Shown here in pieces: positions 14,540 to 22,487 of a stretch of 39,142 bases of DNA. The position numbers and the translations under genes were made by a program. Position 1 is the stretch's first letter. Each line of letters starts with the position of its first letter. The notes beneath the pieces were generated by a model, which had not been told where the DNA came from, made no database searches, and worked only from the letters and a program-made list of their open reading frames with translations. Source of the DNA: Candidatus Gastranaerophilales bacterium (lineage in GTDB: Bacteria > Cyanobacteriota > Vampirovibrionia > Gastranaerophilales > Gastranaerophilaceae); contig CALUVL010000019.1 of assembly GCA_944324225.1 (NCBI GenBank), positions 1 through 39,142 of the forward strand, read 5' to 3'.

Positions 14540-15180
14540 ATTGTAACCTCCTCGCTTGTCAAAATATAACTTGCTATTGGTAAAACTGCTGTTTGTGTGA
14601 GATAAATTGTAAGTTTTTCTAGCCATGAACGAACATTTTTATGTGCATTGATTATATTTACAATGCGTGTTTCCAAGTCCGACTCATAACTTGTTTCTAA
14701 ATCTACAAAAACTTTAAAGAAAAATGGTTCTCCGTTATATTCAAACCATTCCGCAATATCTGCCCTCAAATCTAAAACTTCAAGTGCACTTATAATTGCG
14801 TATTTAGTACCACGATATTTATGTAATTGAATTGCATTCTTCAATAATGCACGCTTTTCCGCTTCCGTTTTACAAAAAATCCATCCTTCATCGCCGGTTA
14901 TATGATACTGTTCTGCTAAATGAGGCAGAACATCTGACGGAATTGTATCAATGTTTGTCAAATTTAAAACATCCAGTTTTAGTTTTGCGTAGCGTTCTTC
15001 ACAAATTTCATCAAAAATCTTTAAATTAATATCATCAATCGGTGCCAAATTTCTTGAATTATTGGCGGTTCTCAACCTTTGTACTTCGCTTTGCAATTCT
15101 GTTGAATTGCTCCGCTTCGTCAGGTTGTTCACAGGGGCGAGTTCCGCTTCGCTCCACTCTTGCCAAAATTCGCTACTCAT
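14536..15180 (-). CDS. tail protein I (P2 gpI-like)
   Basis: A 214-residue protein. I place the start at the ATG at 15180, 8 bases after GGAGG. The core matches P2 gpI: LPHLAEQYHITGDEGW, ALLKNAIQLHKYRGTKYAI and ALEVLDLRADIAEWFEY. GpI links baseplate and fibres. Residues of about 8-38 are unusual: they are encoded by a repetitive, GC-richer stretch (15065-15180) with several copies of GCGAAGCG-like words that looks like an insertion into the coding frame. Confidence 0.85.
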   Translation of the reverse strand: MSSEFWQEWSEAELAPVNNLTKRSNSTELQSEVQRLRTANNSRNLAPIDDINLKIFDEICEERYAKLKLDVLNLTNIDTIPSDVLPHLAEQYHITGDEGWIFCKTEAEKRALLKNAIQLHKYRGTKYAIISALEVLDLRADIAEWFEYNGEPFFFKVFVDLETSYESDLETRIVNIINAHKNVRSWLEKLTIYLTQTAVLPIASYILTSEEVTI

Positions 15181-16282
15181 CAGCATATCCTCCGATTGTT
15201 ATGTCATAATTTATCAAATTTGCCCATTGATATTCCTTGATATCTATATCTTTCGGAGTTTCAAGTTCAACTTTGAATACCCCGTAAATGGTGTTTAATA
15301 TAGATATGATCTGCGTCTGAACAACATTTTTCCCTAATTTTTCAGATAAAGAGACCTTATACTCACGCATTTTGGCATCAATAGTATTTTTAACTGTAGC
15401 CGAATCCGCATCAATATATAGAATAATGTTTGCCTTTATTGAAAAATCAACATTCTCAGCAGAAATTACTTTTACACAGTCAGTAAGAGGGCGGATTTTA
15501 CTATCACTCAAGTAATTTCTGACAATTTGTAAAATTTCTTCTGTAGGATTTCCGTCCTTAGTCAAAGGATAAACATTCACAATTCCCGGACTTGGAGAAG
15601 TTATTGCAACGTCTATTATTGATTGGTGAGCAGATAAAGTATGAAAACGATATGCCCCTTTACTGCCCGCATTTGAAAATTGTTCAGGAGATTGCCGTAT
15701 GCGTTCTCTTAAACTATCAGCAGTTTCATCATCCACTCCTCCGCTTGAAATAGTTATGTTTTCAACGGTTGAGATGTAACTTAGTGGAGTTATAAGGTTA
15801 TTTATTGAGCCAATCGTGTAGTTATTAGATGCACTTCCCGGGGTTTCACATATAGCCTCTGCTGTAATTGAAGTTTCTCCGGCTTTTAACGTAACCGCTT
15901 CAGTTGTTTGGAATATGAATAAGCCGTCTTTAGTTTCAACTTCACACCCTGCATCAATCTTGAAATCAAAATCCAATGCCTCATCAACTGAAAATTTTAA
16001 GATCGTATGGGAATAATTCGCAAGAAGTTTGGTTACTCCAAAAGGTTCGCCTATATGTTCCAAAACTTCTAACGGTGCATAACTCAAAAGATTTTGTTTC
16101 GCAGTTTCCTGAATTTTCATTCTTAAAACAGTTTCACGATAAGCTCCTACATCAATCATTAAACGTTCAATTTGTGCAGGTTGAAGTACCTTGCCGCTTT
16201 TTTCTTCATAAGCGGCAATCCATTCTTTTGTAACAACATCGGGATCACGTTCAATAAAATTAGGTTCAGGCAGTTGTGTCAT
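15173..16282 (-). CDS. baseplate protein J
   Basis: A 369-residue protein of the P2 gpJ / Mu gp47 family. Marks are the N-terminal EPNFIERDPDVVTKEWIAAYEEKSGKVLQPAQ, the central AICETPGSASNNYTIGSINNL and GGVDDETADSLRERIRQSPEQFSNAGSKGAYRF, and the C-terminal half with VNVYPLTKDGNPT. GpJ is a baseplate wedge component. It overlaps gpW and gpI at its ends, so the baseplate genes are translationally coupled. Confidence 0.93.
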   Translation of the reverse strand: MTQLPEPNFIERDPDVVTKEWIAAYEEKSGKVLQPAQIERLMIDVGAYRETVLRMKIQETAKQNLLSYAPLEVLEHIGEPFGVTKLLANYSHTILKFSVDEALDFDFKIDAGCEVETKDGLFIFQTTEAVTLKAGETSITAEAICETPGSASNNYTIGSINNLITPLSYISTVENITISSGGVDDETADSLRERIRQSPEQFSNAGSKGAYRFHTLSAHQSIIDVAITSPSPGIVNVYPLTKDGNPTEEILQIVRNYLSDSKIRPLTDCVKVISAENVDFSIKANIILYIDADSATVKNTIDAKMREYKVSLSEKLGKNVVQTQIISILNTIYGVFKVELETPKDIDIKEYQWANLINYDITIGGYADE

Positions 16283-16637
16283 ATTTAACCTCGGCTGTTC
16301 CTGTAGCGTTTGAATCTTTCAAAGTCCATTCGACTTTTACGGTTAAAGTGGATTCTTCTATTTCGACCACAATAGAATTTATTTTTATGCGGGTTTCCCA
16401 CATAGTGATTGCATCTGTAGCCTCACGTACAATATTTGGAGTTGCTTCGTTTATGGGGTAATCAATGTATTTATATATATCCGAGCCAAATGTCGGGCGA
16501 TGAGGCACAGAGCCTTTTTTAGTTAGAAGTATAATTGCGATGCACTGGTTAATATCTTCAGCACCCTCGGCAACTCCGCCGATTGTGTTGAGCTTTAATT
16601 GCCAGTCAATGTAGGTGATTTCATTTAAATTTGTCAT
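16266..16637 (-). CDS. baseplate protein W (GPW/gp25-like)
   Basis: A 123-residue protein. The core VAEGAEDINQCIAIILLTKKGSVPHRPTFGSDIYKYIDYPI is the typical gp25/gpW lysozyme-like fold signature (GERxxxPxFGxxL type). It is a baseplate wedge initiation protein. The end overlaps gpJ by 17 bases. Confidence 0.92.
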   Translation of the reverse strand: MTNLNEITYIDWQLKLNTIGGVAEGAEDINQCIAIILLTKKGSVPHRPTFGSDIYKYIDYPINEATPNIVREATDAITMWETRIKINSIVVEIEESTLTVKVEWTLKDSNATGTAEVKYDTTA

Positions 16638-16657
16638 ATTTGTGGTAGTATTTTGTT

Positions 16658-16852
16658 ATGAAAAAATCGACTATAAAGTTAATTGTTTTTACTGTTTTGG
16701 GGATTATTGCTTCAATAATTTTTTATCAACTGAGTACAAGTCCAAATCCAATGATGGTTAGGAGGGTTCAGTCTCAAATTACTGTTGGAATGTATGTTTG
16801 CCCTTTTATTGGGCTTATTTATTGGCTCTTCTGTCGTCATCTTGATGATTGA
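16658..16852 (+). CDS. small membrane protein on the opposite strand inside the tail operon
   Basis: A 64-residue ORF that exactly fills the 215-base gap between the leftward gpW and gpV genes but reads rightwards. It begins with two lysines and a hydrophobic helix (IKLIVFTVLGIIASIIFYQL) and has a second one (VGMYVCPFIGLIYWLF), so it is a two-pass membrane protein. A weak promoter-like TAGTAT lies just upstream, but no good ribosome site is visible. I do not recognise it. Its fit to the gap and its membrane pattern argue for a real gene, perhaps a moron with its own promoter. Confidence 0.5.
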   Translation: MKKSTIKLIVFTVLGIIASIIFYQLSTSPNPMMVRRVQSQITVGMYVCPFIGLIYWLFCRHLDD

Positions 16853-17362
16853 TTACATTGTTTTATTAGGTGCAGAAGTTGCTTTTCCTTGGTTTCCTGT
16901 GTGCGTGTGTGAATTGTAAACATCTCTCATTGCTTGCATTGATGAGGTTTTATCCGTAATATCCGCATTTGATTTTATTCCTGCTGTGTTTGTGAAAGTT
17001 CCCTCGTGTTCTATGTTCCCGATTAATTTCATTTTTGAAAAAGCAACGATGAGAGTATGATTTTCTTTATCAGCATTTATATATGAGCCGTCTTCAAGGT
17101 TTACAGATAATTGTTTTTCACTTTGCGTGGTTGAAACATCTTCAGTAGAATAAATTGCTCCGAGAATTACTCCATCCTCAGAATTTTCATCCATAAGGCA
17201 GGCGACTTGCTCCCCGATATCCGGCATTGCGTAAAACTTGTCTTTCAATGTTTTTGTTTGAAGAACAGGAAGCCAAAAAGATGTTGACTCATCATCTTCA
17301 AAACTTACACGAGCCTGAACATTTATTGGATCAATTTGTGATACAATTCCAAACCTTAACAC
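16853..17362 (-). CDS. baseplate spike protein V
   Basis: A 169-residue protein of the P2 gpV / Mu gp45 type. The N-terminal part is an OB fold (FGIVSQIDPINVQARVSF, WLPVLQTKT, MPDIGEQVACLMDEN, GVILGAIYS). The C-terminal part is a beta-helix, ending in NSHTHTGNQG, the HxH motif that binds iron at the spike tip. It would puncture the outer membrane. The start overlaps the gpD stop. Confidence 0.92.
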   Translation of the reverse strand: MLRFGIVSQIDPINVQARVSFEDDESTSFWLPVLQTKTLKDKFYAMPDIGEQVACLMDENSEDGVILGAIYSTEDVSTTQSEKQLSVNLEDGSYINADKENHTLIVAFSKMKLIGNIEHEGTFTNTAGIKSNADITDKTSSMQAMRDVYNSHTHTGNQGKATSAPNKTM

Positions 17363-18324
17363 GATTCAACCTCACAATAAGTTTTATAACCGCTTGCCCT
17401 ATCGATTACATGTCTGGCTTGCTTAATGTGGTATTTACCTGAAAAATGTCCGACTCCCTTTAGTTCAATGTTTGAACCGGCAATCAAATACGGATTTCCT
17501 GTAAATTCAAGAGAGCCTTCTATTTTATCATCAGCAGTGTTTAATGCTGCTTTTGCTTTCGCAATAGCTTGCTTTCTATCTGAACAACGAACGGTAATTT
17601 TTAAAGTATCACCTTTTTTGACATTTTCATTTCTTGCTGTTGCTTTAACTGCCTTTTTCTTTTTCGGGCTGAAATAAGTAACTTGAACAGCTTTATATTT
17701 TTGAGAAGTTTTTTCTCTGAGATTTATATGTAACAAATCGGATTTATAAAATATCTGTGTTGATTTCGCACCTTTTAGTTTGTTGACATCATAAAAAACG
17801 AGGTTATTTTCAGCAATTTTGAAGATATAGCCGTATTCCTCCGCAAGTTTAGTGAGGAATGTCAAATCACGTTCTTTATTTTGAGTAATTCTATCAACAC
17901 GAATATCTGCAACTTCTCCGACTAATGTATATCCATGTTTATCGGCAATTTCTTTTGCGATTTGTTTCAGAGTTTTATTTTCATATCCGACAGAGTTCTT
18001 TTGTCTTAAAGGCTTTTTAATGCCGGTGGCAAGACCTTTTACTGTAATAACATCCGGCGGAGTATCGTATTCCAGTTCATCAATTTCAAAAACTCCGCAA
18101 TTCAATAGTTTTTCCGTCTCGTAACCTATATATGCACGCAAAGCATCACCTTTAGTAGGTATCCACGCACCCTGCCATAGTTTTTCTGAATCTTCAAATG
18201 TTATCTGAAGCTCGTCAGACTCTCCATGTTCAACATCTGTGTATTCGATAGAGGTAACATACGGGGAAACGTCTTTTGTTATATTCTTTTTTTCATAAAA
18301 TAATTCAAAAATAGGTACAAGCAT
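17356..18324 (-). CDS. tail protein D (P2 late-control D / Mu gp44 type)
   Basis: A 322-residue protein. The marks are an early TSIEYTDVEHGESDELQITFED, LWQGAWIPTKGDALRAYIGY, TVKGLATGIKKPLRQKNS and a central IADKHGYTLVGEV...RDLTFLTKLAEEYGY. This is the hub protein that joins tube and spike, like gp27 of T4. A 917-base insertion (18325-19241), including the Abi cassette, separates it from gpX, to which it is adjacent in P2. Confidence 0.92.
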   Translation of the reverse strand: MLVPIFELFYEKKNITKDVSPYVTSIEYTDVEHGESDELQITFEDSEKLWQGAWIPTKGDALRAYIGYETEKLLNCGVFEIDELEYDTPPDVITVKGLATGIKKPLRQKNSVGYENKTLKQIAKEIADKHGYTLVGEVADIRVDRITQNKERDLTFLTKLAEEYGYIFKIAENNLVFYDVNKLKGAKSTQIFYKSDLLHINLREKTSQKYKAVQVTYFSPKKKKAVKATARNENVKKGDTLKITVRCSDRKQAIAKAKAALNTADDKIEGSLEFTGNPYLIAGSNIELKGVGHFSGKYHIKQARHVIDRASGYKTYCEVESC

Positions 18325-18346
18325 TATTTAATCTTTCAATTATTGG

Positions 18347-18365
18347 ATTAAATAATTACTGAATA
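18347..18365 (+). repeat. left 19-bp inverted repeat of the Abi cassette
   Basis: ATTAAATAATTACTGAATA, present as a perfect inverted copy at 19197-19215. Beyond it, ACTTATT on this side is matched by GCTTATT on the other with one base of shift, so the homology continues inwards. No clear target duplication flanks the pair. Confidence 0.75.
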
Positions 18366-18400
18366 AACTTATTAATTCGCAATAAAAATCGGCTGAACAC

Positions 18401-18429
18401 TTGACAAAAACTGAATTATAGTAAATAAT
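18401..18429 (+). promoter_or_regulatory. promoter of the small antisense RNA
   Basis: A perfect TTGACA (18401-18406), 17 bases, then AATAAT (18424-18429). It points right, against the Abi gene, and is followed by no ORF but by a hairpin-terminator only about 10 bases after the expected start at about 18436. The consensus -35 in a 152-base gap supports a real promoter. Confidence 0.6.
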
Positions 18430-18435
18430 AATAAT

Positions 18436-18487
18436 GTACAACCTAGGAAGTTCTCCCTGCATTTATGCATAGAAGCCTAGGTTTTTT
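18436..18487 (+). ncRNA. predicted short structured RNA of about 52 nt, antisense to the Abi 3' end
   Basis: The transcript would be almost entirely one long hairpin: AACCUAGG pairs with CCUAGGUU, then UUCU/AGAA, then UGCAU/AUGCA with a UU loop, followed by six U. This is also a good intrinsic terminator. It overlaps the last three bases of the Abi coding region, in opposite orientation. It could be an antitoxin-like or guide RNA, an antisense regulator, or merely a terminator shielding the tail operon; the strong promoter directly before it favours a real RNA. Confidence 0.5.
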
Positions 18488-19172
18488 CGTTAGCAGCTTT
18501 TTGCATTAATGAATTATATGTATTTAAAAACGTAGATGTCTGTTTTAATATTTCTAACTTATCCTCAGTGAGAAAAGAAAGCATTTCAAGAATATCATTA
18601 TACACACTAAGAGTTCTATTAGGATATTTAAATATTTTTTCATAATGAAATACCCGATTTCTGAACCTTCTTATTGTATATAGTTTCTTAGCAATATAAT
18701 TAATTGAGTGTTTATTGGGATAATTTACAAATACACCATAAAAACATTTTGGTTTATTCCAGATTTTTGAATTATATTTTTTTACACATAAGTTAGTCCA
18801 AAATCCAAAATTAAGATTGGCAACAACTTTCCCTATTGTAAAAACTTTTGTGGCAGTTATACATTCATCTTTTGTATCATTATACACTTTAAGCAATGTT
18901 TTATACTCACTTGCATCAAGCAGCACATTATTGTTTATTTCATCTTCTATCCAAGTCTCAGAAATATACTTTTTTAAAATATTGTTAATAGAATTTCTTA
19001 AAATAACTTCTAATGTACATAATTCAGGATAAATTGCCTGTGAGATTTGTATGTTGTTCTTGTAATTGGTCACAACATCCTGAATAGTATCAAATTCAGA
19101 ATAAGCAAAAGAAGATAGTCTTTCTGCACTATAAGTAGACTCATATCTTTTCAATTCATCTTCTTTAATCAT
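18477..19172 (-). CDS. Abi-like HEPN protein (abortive infection type)
   Basis: A 231-residue protein of the Abi_2 / AbiD-AbiF type. It starts with KRYESTYSAERLSSFAY and has a typical LCTLEVILRNSINNILKKYI helix and FGFWTNLCVKKYN. Its R171-x4-H176 motif (RNRVFH) fits the HEPN RNase active site. Such proteins block phage growth, usually by RNA cleavage. It lies between gpX and gpD on the tail operon strand but has its own -10 (TATAAT, 10 bases before the ATG) and lies within 19-bp inverted repeats, so it is a cargo gene. The protein ends KANEKT-like at the antisense RNA. Confidence 0.75.
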   Translation of the reverse strand: MIKEDELKRYESTYSAERLSSFAYSEFDTIQDVVTNYKNNIQISQAIYPELCTLEVILRNSINNILKKYISETWIEDEINNNVLLDASEYKTLLKVYNDTKDECITATKVFTIGKVVANLNFGFWTNLCVKKYNSKIWNKPKCFYGVFVNYPNKHSINYIAKKLYTIRRFRNRVFHYEKIFKYPNRTLSVYNDILEMLSFLTEDKLEILKQTSTFLNTYNSLMQKAANEKT

Positions 19173-19182
19173 GCCTAGATTA

Positions 19183-19188
19183 TACTAC
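19183..19188 (-). promoter_or_regulatory. -10 element of the Abi gene
   Basis: TATAAT about 10 bases before the Abi ATG, read leftwards, preceded by TTGTAG. No consensus -35 lies at 17 bases; ATTACT or TTGAAA at longer spacing are possible. With the start so close, the mRNA may have little or no leader. Confidence 0.45.
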
Positions 19189-19196
19189 AAATAAGC

Positions 19197-19215
19197 TATT
19201 CAGTAATTATTTAAT
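19197..19215 (-). repeat. right 19-bp inverted repeat of the Abi cassette
   Basis: A perfect reverse complement of the repeat at 18347-18365. The two define an 869-base cassette holding the Abi gene, its promoter and the antisense hairpin RNA. Confidence 0.75.
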
Positions 19216-19241
19216 TTTCAAAGTACAAAATGGGGGTAAGT

Positions 19242-19457
19242 TTATCTCTTCCAAGGGGGTAGTTCAAATTGTATTGTTTCTGATTCTTCAAGGACTGGTA
19301 TTTTGAGTTTTATTCCTGCATCCAAGACAGGTTCAATCGGGATTTCCGGGTTCGCTTTTATAATCTCCTCATACAAATTCGGATTACTGTAATATTTCTG
19401 AGAAATCATATCCCAACGGTCGCCATCACGAGTGATATAGGTGTAATGTTCCGTCAT
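19242..19457 (-). CDS. tail protein X (LysM-type)
   Basis: A 71-residue protein of the P2 gpX family with a LysM-like core: TYITRDGDRWDMISQKYY, NPNLYEEIIKANPEI and AGIKLKIP. GpX is a small tail completion or hub-associated protein. It overlaps gpU by 4 bases (ATGA type). Confidence 0.92.
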   Translation of the reverse strand: MTEHYTYITRDGDRWDMISQKYYSNPNLYEEIIKANPEIPIEPVLDAGIKLKIPVLEESETIQFELPPWKR

Positions 19458-19906
19458 TTCTTTTTGAACCCTTTATTTTCTTTTTTATCTTCAGGAATTT
19501 TTCCGGTGTATTCTCTTAGTCGGACATCGACCTGAACCGACATCAAATCTCCCTTCGGTGAGGCTTGTTCTGTGGTTTGTCCGATTTCATCAATAACGAA
19601 AACACCGACATATTCACCGTTTCCTTTGATGAATTTCAAAGGGGTTGCCGCATCTGCGACATCTTTTAAATTTTTTATCTCATCTTCCGGCACGCAGAAA
19701 TTGCGATGGAAGTTTAATTTTATATTTTTTTCTTGCAAATTTTTTCCTAAAAATTGCAGAATGGGTTTATTTTCAATACGGTCGTGTTGGGCATAATTGT
19801 AGGATACGGTTTCATTTAATCCGTTGAAATAAGTTATTAATTCAAATTTTATGTCTCCAAGTTGAGCGAACAATTTTAAAACTCCTTTTCCGCCTGTGGT
19901 ACTCAC
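19454..19906 (-). CDS. tail protein U (P2 gpU-like)
   Basis: A 150-residue protein with the family pattern LFAQLGDIKFELITYFNG near the start and a central HRNFCVPEDEIKNLKDVADAATPLKFIKGNGEYVGVFVIDEIGQT. In P2, gpU is needed for tail completion. The last part is basic. The spacer upstream (19907-19980) is an unusual GC-richer, repeat-like stretch. Confidence 0.88.
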   Translation of the reverse strand: MSTTGGKGVLKLFAQLGDIKFELITYFNGLNETVSYNYAQHDRIENKPILQFLGKNLQEKNIKLNFHRNFCVPEDEIKNLKDVADAATPLKFIKGNGEYVGVFVIDEIGQTTEQASPKGDLMSVQVDVRLREYTGKIPEDKKENKGFKKK

Positions 19907-19980
19907 TCACTACGTTCGTTGCGTTCCTACGGCGGCATAGAACGGTTACGCACTTCGTGCTTCACACACTGCTTACGCAT
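19907..19980 (-). repeat. GC-richer non-coding insert between tape measure and gpU
   Basis: Read leftwards it has many short palindromic words (GCACGAAGTGC, ACGAACGT, GTGAGTGAGT) and a composition unlike the flanking genes. It resembles dispersed genomic repeat fragments. A similar word-rich stretch is inside the gpI gene at 15065-15180. No ribosome site other than that of gpU is evident. Confidence 0.45.
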
Positions 19981-22356
19981 TTAATAGGCAACACGTTCCT
20001 TACGTTCAAACTCTCTTTTAATAATGTTCACAACTTCGTCTTTATGTTTTTTGAGCATCTTCAAAAACTCTTCTTTTGATTCAGAGCCTGAAATTGTGAT
20101 TGTTGGGTTATAGGTTACAACAATGGATGCCGGAGTAGATGTGCGACCTCTCACGTTGGCTTTGAACCCCCCTGAAAATACACCCAAGGTCTTAGTCATC
20201 GCATTTTGGAGAGGCAATGGTTTTAATGTTGATGCAATAGTTTCAACAATCTTGACCTTGTGTAAATCTTTAAGCGGCCCAGTCTTTGCAGGGGAATGAG
20301 GCAGGTGGTCTCTTATAACCTGAGCAACCTGAGAAATACAGCCTTTTACTTTCGCAATGCCTGACATAATCCCTGCGGCAAGCATACTCGTGATTTTACT
20401 TCCGAATTCAAATGCTTTTGTGACAAGTTCAACCAACTTCACGATTATATTAGCAATGGCTTTACCAAATCGAACGCCCATTTTTTCAGCAGCACCGCCT
20501 GTATCTTCTACAGGTTTGATTAGTTTTTTGAACCAATCAACAATGGCTTTTATAGGTGCAAGAATAGGCGAGAGTGCTTTCCCCATTCTCTGGAATAACG
20601 GCATTAATGGCTGTAAACCTTCTTTTAATCCCTGCCACATACCTTTAAAGAATCCTGAAATCGGTTTCCAGTATTTGTAAATAACAAGAGCCACAACTCC
20701 TATTGCAAGAGCAATCCAACCGAGAGGAGATGTAAGCAAAGTAACAGAAAATGCTCTGAATGCGATAATCGCATTTTTAATCAGGTTTGGAATACTTAAA
20801 AAACCTGTTTTGAACGCCTTTAAACCGTTGATAAAATTAGCCGGCATTGCTTTTATTGATGTGACTGTCCAGTCTTTTAGTGATAGGGCTGACTTAGAAA
20901 TATTTGCAGGCAGAGTTTTTATTCCGTTAATTAATCCATTACGCAAATTTTTATCAAGTTGTGCAATATTTCCGATAAAACCACCGCTTGTTGCAGAATT
21001 CAATCCTAAAAATTGCATGAGTTTTTGCGAGTTTTGTACTAAAACAGGAGTTAAATCTCTGGCATACTTGAGGAATGTTCCGTACATTCCGACAAACTTT
21101 CCAATGATTATTGTTGCCGTACCAAGAACGGTTAAAAGAATCCCTAGTCCTATTGTTCCTATAATCGCCCCAAATAAACCTTTTTGTAACAGAGGATTAT
21201 TATTTATTTTTGTCAGGAGATTATTTATTAACTCTATAGGCTTATGAAGATGAGGAAATACAAGCTCTTTCATATTAATTTTTAAGAGTTTGAACTGCTC
21301 GTTTGTTGTTTCCATCATGTGTTCAAAATCGGAATCAACAACGCCCTCTGCACTTAATGCAGATGCTTTAATTCGTTTATATTCATCAAGATTTTGCATC
21401 ATAGGTTTTATGAAATTCAAAACCTGTTTATCCTGAAAGACTTCGGATACTTTGAATATATCTCCTCCAGAGAGTTGGCTCATAAGTTCTATGACTTCAA
21501 GAATCGGATCTCGTCCGGCTGCTGCGGCATCCAACAAAACTCGCTTAAGGTCAACATTAAAGGTCTCTTTGAAATTTTTAACAGACAGTGGTGCAGTAAC
21601 TTTTTGAATAAAGTTTTCTAAGTTGTTTGCTGCCTCAGAAGCCTCGCCTGCACCTTTCATGGCAACTTGCAGAGCAGCACCTAAAGATGCAACGGCAGGT
21701 GTCCCTTTCATTCCAAGCATAGCGGCACCAGCTGTTAAACTTGGAAATGCCGTAGCCATATCCTTTAATTCAAAACGACCCTCTTTACCGGACATCGCAA
21801 GAATATCCATTGACTTTGCCAAGTCATCAATAGGAACTTTTAGGTTATCGCTTACGGCAAAAGCCGTTCTTGAAATATCTTCAATAGCTGCCTGTTCACC
21901 GGTTGCAGTCCTTCCGATTACATTCATATAATCAAGGGCTTTTGTCGGATCAATACCTGAAGCTACAAGTACATTCAAACCTTCTGCGATTTCAGGCCGC
22001 ATCTGGTTTGTATATCTTGAAATTGATGCAAGACGTTTATCCATATCCTCAAGCTGTTTTGCGGATAATTGACCAACATTGCCGAGTTCTCTTAATCTGT
22101 GTTCCATTTGGAATGCTTCAGGAATTGCCTCTGTGATTCCAAGTTTATATGCAAGTCCGCCCCCTGCAAGAGTCAATGCTCCTCCGACTTTTGTCATATT
22201 CTGACCGAGTTTGTCTAACATATCTGAGGTGTTTTTGATTTCACGCTGAAGTTTATCAAACTCATCATTTGATTTGTCGACTGCATCACGAATTACCCTC
22301 GACATTTTATCAAAGGCAACAAGCGTTAATGATACTTTCAGCATTGTGTCCAACAT
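19981..22356 (-). CDS. tail tape measure protein
   Basis: A 791-residue TP901/Mu-type tape measure. The N-terminal domain shows MEHRLRELGNVGQLSAKQLEDMDKRLASISR, GIDPTKALDYMNVIGRTATGE and KSMDILAMSGKEGRFELKDMATAFPSLTAG. Hydrophobic segments (about 390-420 and 545-565) and a glycine-rich end follow. Its length sets the tail length, so the tail should be shorter than that of lambda and similar to P2. It overlaps the frameshifted chaperone reading frame by 19 bases. Confidence 0.93.
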   Translation of the reverse strand: MLDTMLKVSLTLVAFDKMSRVIRDAVDKSNDEFDKLQREIKNTSDMLDKLGQNMTKVGGALTLAGGGLAYKLGITEAIPEAFQMEHRLRELGNVGQLSAKQLEDMDKRLASISRYTNQMRPEIAEGLNVLVASGIDPTKALDYMNVIGRTATGEQAAIEDISRTAFAVSDNLKVPIDDLAKSMDILAMSGKEGRFELKDMATAFPSLTAGAAMLGMKGTPAVASLGAALQVAMKGAGEASEAANNLENFIQKVTAPLSVKNFKETFNVDLKRVLLDAAAAGRDPILEVIELMSQLSGGDIFKVSEVFQDKQVLNFIKPMMQNLDEYKRIKASALSAEGVVDSDFEHMMETTNEQFKLLKINMKELVFPHLHKPIELINNLLTKINNNPLLQKGLFGAIIGTIGLGILLTVLGTATIIIGKFVGMYGTFLKYARDLTPVLVQNSQKLMQFLGLNSATSGGFIGNIAQLDKNLRNGLINGIKTLPANISKSALSLKDWTVTSIKAMPANFINGLKAFKTGFLSIPNLIKNAIIAFRAFSVTLLTSPLGWIALAIGVVALVIYKYWKPISGFFKGMWQGLKEGLQPLMPLFQRMGKALSPILAPIKAIVDWFKKLIKPVEDTGGAAEKMGVRFGKAIANIIVKLVELVTKAFEFGSKITSMLAAGIMSGIAKVKGCISQVAQVIRDHLPHSPAKTGPLKDLHKVKIVETIASTLKPLPLQNAMTKTLGVFSGGFKANVRGRTSTPASIVVTYNPTITISGSESKEEFLKMLKKHKDEVVNIIKREFERKERVAY

Positions 22357-22487
22357 TCGTTCAGGCTTTCATTATGGTTATTTGTGTATTTAATGGCTTG
22401 ATTGCACCAGTAGGCTAAAGTCGGGATTGGCATTTCGCAAATTTCAGAATATTGCCATCCGGTGGTTTTGCATAAATGGATTATGCT
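22338..22487 (-). CDS. -1 frame extension of the tail assembly chaperone
   Basis: An open frame of about 49 codons without a good start of its own. It begins at the end of the chaperone gene and is read in the -1 frame relative to it, ending inside the tape measure start. It encodes CKTTGWQYSEICEMPI and AYWCNQAIKYT, a typical T-domain. In lambda (G/GT) and P2 (E/E'), such frames are joined by ribosomal frameshifting. The overlap around CCCAAAGCATAA has runs of C and A, but no perfect XXXYYYZ heptamer in the right phase, so the exact slip site is uncertain. Confidence 0.65.
   Translation of the reverse strand, partial: SIIHLCKTTGWQYSEICEMPIPTLAYWCNQAIKYTNNHNESLNECWTQC

Noticed and set aside
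20357..21931. Several rightward ORFs of 75-145 codons inside the tape measure gene
   Set aside because: They are antisense to a clear tape measure protein and show the hydrophobic, low-information sequence typical of reverse frames.
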